A stretch of DNA of 8,045 nucleotides, taken from NCBI GenBank assembly GCA_038203955.1, contig JBBRDK010000132.1, positions 1-8,045 of the forward strand. Direction: 5' to 3'. The notes beneath the pieces were generated by a model. That model ran no database searches. It had not been told where the DNA came from and saw nothing but the letters and a program-made list of their open reading frames with translations. A program made the position numbers and the translations under genes. The stretch comes from JALYUA01 sp038203955. Its GTDB lineage: Bacteria > Acidobacteriota > Thermoanaerobaculia > UBA5066 > Gp7-AA6. Shown here piece after piece: positions 6,883-8,045 of the stretch; position 1 is the first letter of the stretch; every line of letters starts with the position of its first letter.

Positions 6883-7128
6883 ATGGACAACGCGAACACG
6901 AAAATCTTCGATGCCCTGGATCGCAAGATCGAGAAACTGCTGGGGCGTCTCCAGACGCTCGCCGGCGAGAACGAGCGCATGAAAAGCGAGCTCGCCGCCG
7001 CGCGCAAGGCGGAGAAGGACGCGGGCGACGCGCGCGGCGCGGTCGAGCGCTTCGAAAAGGACCAGCAGACGGTCCGGGAGCGGCTGGAAAAGCTGATCCA
7101 GTCGCTGGAATCGGCGGAGGAGAAGTAG
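6883..7128 (+). CDS. small coiled-coil protein, ZapB-like
   Basis: An 81-aa protein, almost wholly predicted coiled coil: leucines, isoleucines and hydrophobics recur in heptad spacing among charged residues (IFDALDRKIEKLLGRL near the start, RERLEKLIQSLE near the end), with an Ala/Gly-rich middle. No signal peptide, membrane segment or catalytic motif is visible. ATG 6883 follows GGGAGG (6868-6873, 9-nt spacer) and GGGAG (6875-6879, 3-nt spacer), 26 nt after pheT. A gene of this size and type between pheT and zapA suggests a ZapB-type division factor that cooperates with ZapA at the Z-ring, but coiled coils give poor homology evidence. I call it ZapB-like on size, composition and position only. 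Confidence 0.8.
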   Translation: MDNANTKIFDALDRKIEKLLGRLQTLAGENERMKSELAAARKAEKDAGDARGAVERFEKDQQTVRERLEKLIQSLESAEEK

Positions 7129-7184
7129 CTTTCAGTTCTCAGTTCTCAGTTCTCAGTTCTCAGTTTTCAGCTCTCAATTCTCAG
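7129..7184 (+). repeat. heptamer array TTCTCAG, left arm
   Basis: Eight consecutive 7-nt units begin right after the stop codon of the ZapB-like gene: CTTTCAG, four perfect TTCTCAG copies (7136-7163), TTTTCAG, CTCTCAA and TTCTCAG. It is a short tandemly repeated repetitive (STRR-type) element. The unit length equals that of the CGGGAAA arrays upstream, but the sequence is a different family. It is not a CRISPR: there are no spacers. Translation of other frames through it gives an artefactual FSVLSSQ-like peptide. Confidence 0.9.
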
Positions 7185-7237
7185 ACAGCTCTGCTGCGGG
7201 AGAGGCGATAAACGTCCGGCTGCGCTGAACGAGACCG

Positions 7238-7287
7238 ACTGAAAACTGACGACTGATAACTGATAACTCGGCGATAGCTAACTGATT
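7238..7287 (+). repeat. heptamer array ACTGATA, right arm
   Basis: Units ACTGAAA, ACTGACG, ACTGATA and ACTGATA (7238-7265) are followed by a degraded stretch and one further ACTGATT (7281-7287). ACTGAAA is the exact reverse complement of TTTCAGT in the left array, so the two arms are inversely oriented members of one family about 53 nt apart and could pair partly. The rest of the gap (7185-7237 and 7288-7327) shows no gene or convincing promoter. Confidence 0.75.
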
Positions 7288-7342
7288 GACTCCGCTGGAG
7301 GACAGAGACTAGACTGCAGGCCACGAAAGGAGTCTGCCTCCG

Positions 7343-7636
7343 TTGAACAGAAGGGGCAGCGTGACGCAGGTAGAGATTTTCGGCCAGACGTACAACGTCC
7401 GGGCCGAGGGCGACAGCACGTACATTCATGACCTCGCCCGTTTCGTCGATTCCAGAATGAAGGAAGTGGCGGAGAAGACGGCAACCGTCGACACGACAAA
7501 AATTGCCATCCTGGCCGCCCTGAACATCTCGGATGATCTGCATCAGCGGGAGAGAACGCGGAAGGACACTCCGACCGACGCGGTCGCGCGGGCGGAGCGT
7601 CTCATAGAGAAACTGGACGCCGCTCTGGGCAGCTGA
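7343..7636 (+). CDS. zapA: cell division protein ZapA
   Basis: Cytoplasmic FtsZ-associated protein that cross-links FtsZ protofilaments and stabilises the Z-ring. The 97-aa product has the family layout: an N-terminal globular part with VEIFGQTYNVRAEGDSTYIHDLARFVDSRM (residues about 10-39; the most diagnostic parts are VEIFGQ.Y and FVDSRM) and a long C-terminal helix (ATVDTTKIAILAALNISDDL, then a charged amphipathic stretch) that forms the dimer and tetramer coiled coil. Start choice is uncertain: TTG 7343 has AGGAG (7328-7332) 10 nt upstream; GTG 7361 has AGGGG (7352-7356) 4 nt upstream and would give MTQVEIFGQ, closer to many family members. The ZapB-like gene lies upstream and the 6S candidate downstream, as expected for this cluster. 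Confidence 0.93.
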   Translation: MNRRGSVTQVEIFGQTYNVRAEGDSTYIHDLARFVDSRMKEVAEKTATVDTTKIAILAALNISDDLHQRERTRKDTPTDAVARAERLIEKLDAALGS

Positions 7637-7646
7637 AGACGAGGCG

Positions 7647-7822
7647 TCGGCGCCCCGGGTCTCCCCGGGGACACCAAACGTGACGAGCGGTCGCATCGGT
7701 AGTGAAAACCCGAAATGAAACTTGAGGCGGGAAAGAGACTTCCGGACGCTTAGGGAATGTTTGGCGTCGCGCGTTCGACGTTCTAGCGGTTAGCGTGTAG
7801 CCGGCTCGACTTCGGCGCCCCG
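7647..7822 (+). repeat. 11-nt direct repeat bracketing the 6S candidate
   Basis: TCGGCGCCCCG occurs exactly at 7647-7657 and again at 7812-7822. The CCCCG end of each copy can pair with the same CGGGG at 7666-7670: the 5' copy by a local hairpin (CCCCGG 7653-7658 with CCGGGG 7665-7670), the 3' copy by the long closing stem of the 6S candidate. The two pairings exclude each other. Confidence 0.7.
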
Positions 7823-7830
7823 CGGGAGAA
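7657..7830 (+). ncRNA. ssrS: 6S RNA candidate
   Basis: 6S RNA binds sigma-70 RNA polymerase by mimicking an open promoter. The 206-nt zapA-rny gap is non-coding and folds accordingly. Outer closing stem: TCTCCC-CGGGG (7660-7670) pairs with 7818-7829, 11 pairs with one bulged C (7823). Pairing continues with two A.C mismatches through CACCAAA (7672-7678) and 7811-7817, then CGAGC-GGT (7684-7691) with 7800-7808, one bulged G. An unpaired 5' bubble strand (about 7692-7720) faces a 3' strand that contains a small hairpin CGTCG/CGACG (7765-7769/7776-7780), as in known 6S RNAs. The terminal arm is about 7721-7755, with GCG/CGC and GGAA/TTCC. Position next to zapA is the usual 6S location. Ends are approximate, no clear promoter is seen, and no covariance model was run. 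Confidence 0.65.
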
Positions 7831-7842
7831 GGGGAGCCGACA

Positions 7843-8045
7843 ATGGAATCAACCTACGCGATCGCGATCGCGATCGGTCTCGCCTTAGGGGGCGTGATCG
7901 GAGCATTCGCGTACGTCACCCTCAAGAAGAAATTCGCGGTCAGCCAGGCGGCCGCAAAGCTCGAGGCCGAGCGGGTCCTCTCCGAGGCGAGCAGGACCGC
8001 CGAGGGGCGGCTGCGCGAGGCGTCGATCGAGGCCAAGGAGAACGT
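7843..8045 (+). CDS. rny: ribonuclease Y, N-terminal part (runs off the window)
   Basis: RNase Y is a membrane-anchored endoribonuclease that starts mRNA decay; its KH and HD catalytic domains would lie beyond the window. The 67 residues present show the expected N-terminus: a membrane helix (about 5-26, AIAIAIGLALGGVIGAFAYV), a basic KKK stop, then a charged coiled coil rich in Ala and Glu (AAAKLEAERVLSEASRTAEG and on), typical of the RNase Y stalk. ATG 7843 follows GGGGAG (7831-7836) with a 6-nt spacer. The Shine-Dalgarno directly abuts the 3' strand of the 6S candidate stem. The identification rests on this architecture plus the zapA-6S-rny context, since the catalytic part is not visible. 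Confidence 0.85.
   Translation, partial: MESTYAIAIAIGLALGGVIGAFAYVTLKKKFAVSQAAAKLEAERVLSEASRTAEGRLREASIEAKEN

Noticed and set aside
7129..7184. CRISPR-like repeat
   Set aside because: Units are contiguous 7-mers with no spacers and there are no cas genes; it is a simple tandem heptamer array.
6801..7211. Alternative-frame open frame across the pheT end, the ZapB-like gene and the heptamer array
   Set aside because: It overlaps two better genes and ends in a repetitive FSVLSSQ-like peptide that is the translation of TTCTCAG repeats.

Overview
The window is a GC-rich bacterial chromosomal segment holding a conserved translation and cell-division cluster, read entirely on the + strand. Order: two tRNA-Val genes, thrS, infC, rpmI, rplT, pheS, pheT, a small coiled-coil (ZapB-like) gene, zapA, a structured RNA that I interpret as 6S RNA, and the 5' end of rny (ribonuclease Y). 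From memory, the order pheT - small coiled-coil gene - zapA - 6S RNA - rny fits Acidobacteriota and the former delta-proteobacterial phyla. Together with the GC content and the AT-leaning heptamer arrays in the gaps, I lean to Acidobacteriota, without certainty.

Layout. 1-56 is GC-rich with one small hairpin and no recognisable gene. 57-221 carries tRNA-Val(GAC) and tRNA-Val(CAC), both with encoded CCA ends. 222-325 is the thrS leader, with a heptamer array and a strong intrinsic-terminator-like hairpin. 326-3641 is thrS-infC-rpmI-rplT. infC overlaps thrS by 8 nt and appears to start at a rare AUC codon behind a perfect Shine-Dalgarno sequence. The infC-rpmI and rpmI-rplT gaps are each filled by facing, roughly complementary heptamer arrays. 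3678-6856 is pheS-pheT with a 4-nt GTGA overlap; PheT lacks the usual N-terminal tRNA-binding OB-fold. 6883-7636 holds the ZapB-like gene and zapA, separated by a 214-nt gap with a different heptamer family. 7637-7842 is non-coding and folds into a long interrupted stem typical of 6S RNA. rny begins at 7843 and runs off the window.

Function. ThrRS and PheRS charge tRNAs, IF3 controls start-codon fidelity, L35 and L20 are 50S proteins, ZapA (and probably its coiled-coil neighbour) supports the Z-ring, 6S RNA would regulate sigma-70 RNA polymerase, and RNase Y starts mRNA decay.

This is a housekeeping region. I see no mobile element, CRISPR array, defence locus or new enzyme system. The points worth attention are the non-canonical infC start, the heptamer arrays in each gap longer than 100 nt except the one holding the 6S candidate, the reduced PheT, and the 6S candidate with a flanking direct repeat that could allow alternative pairing.
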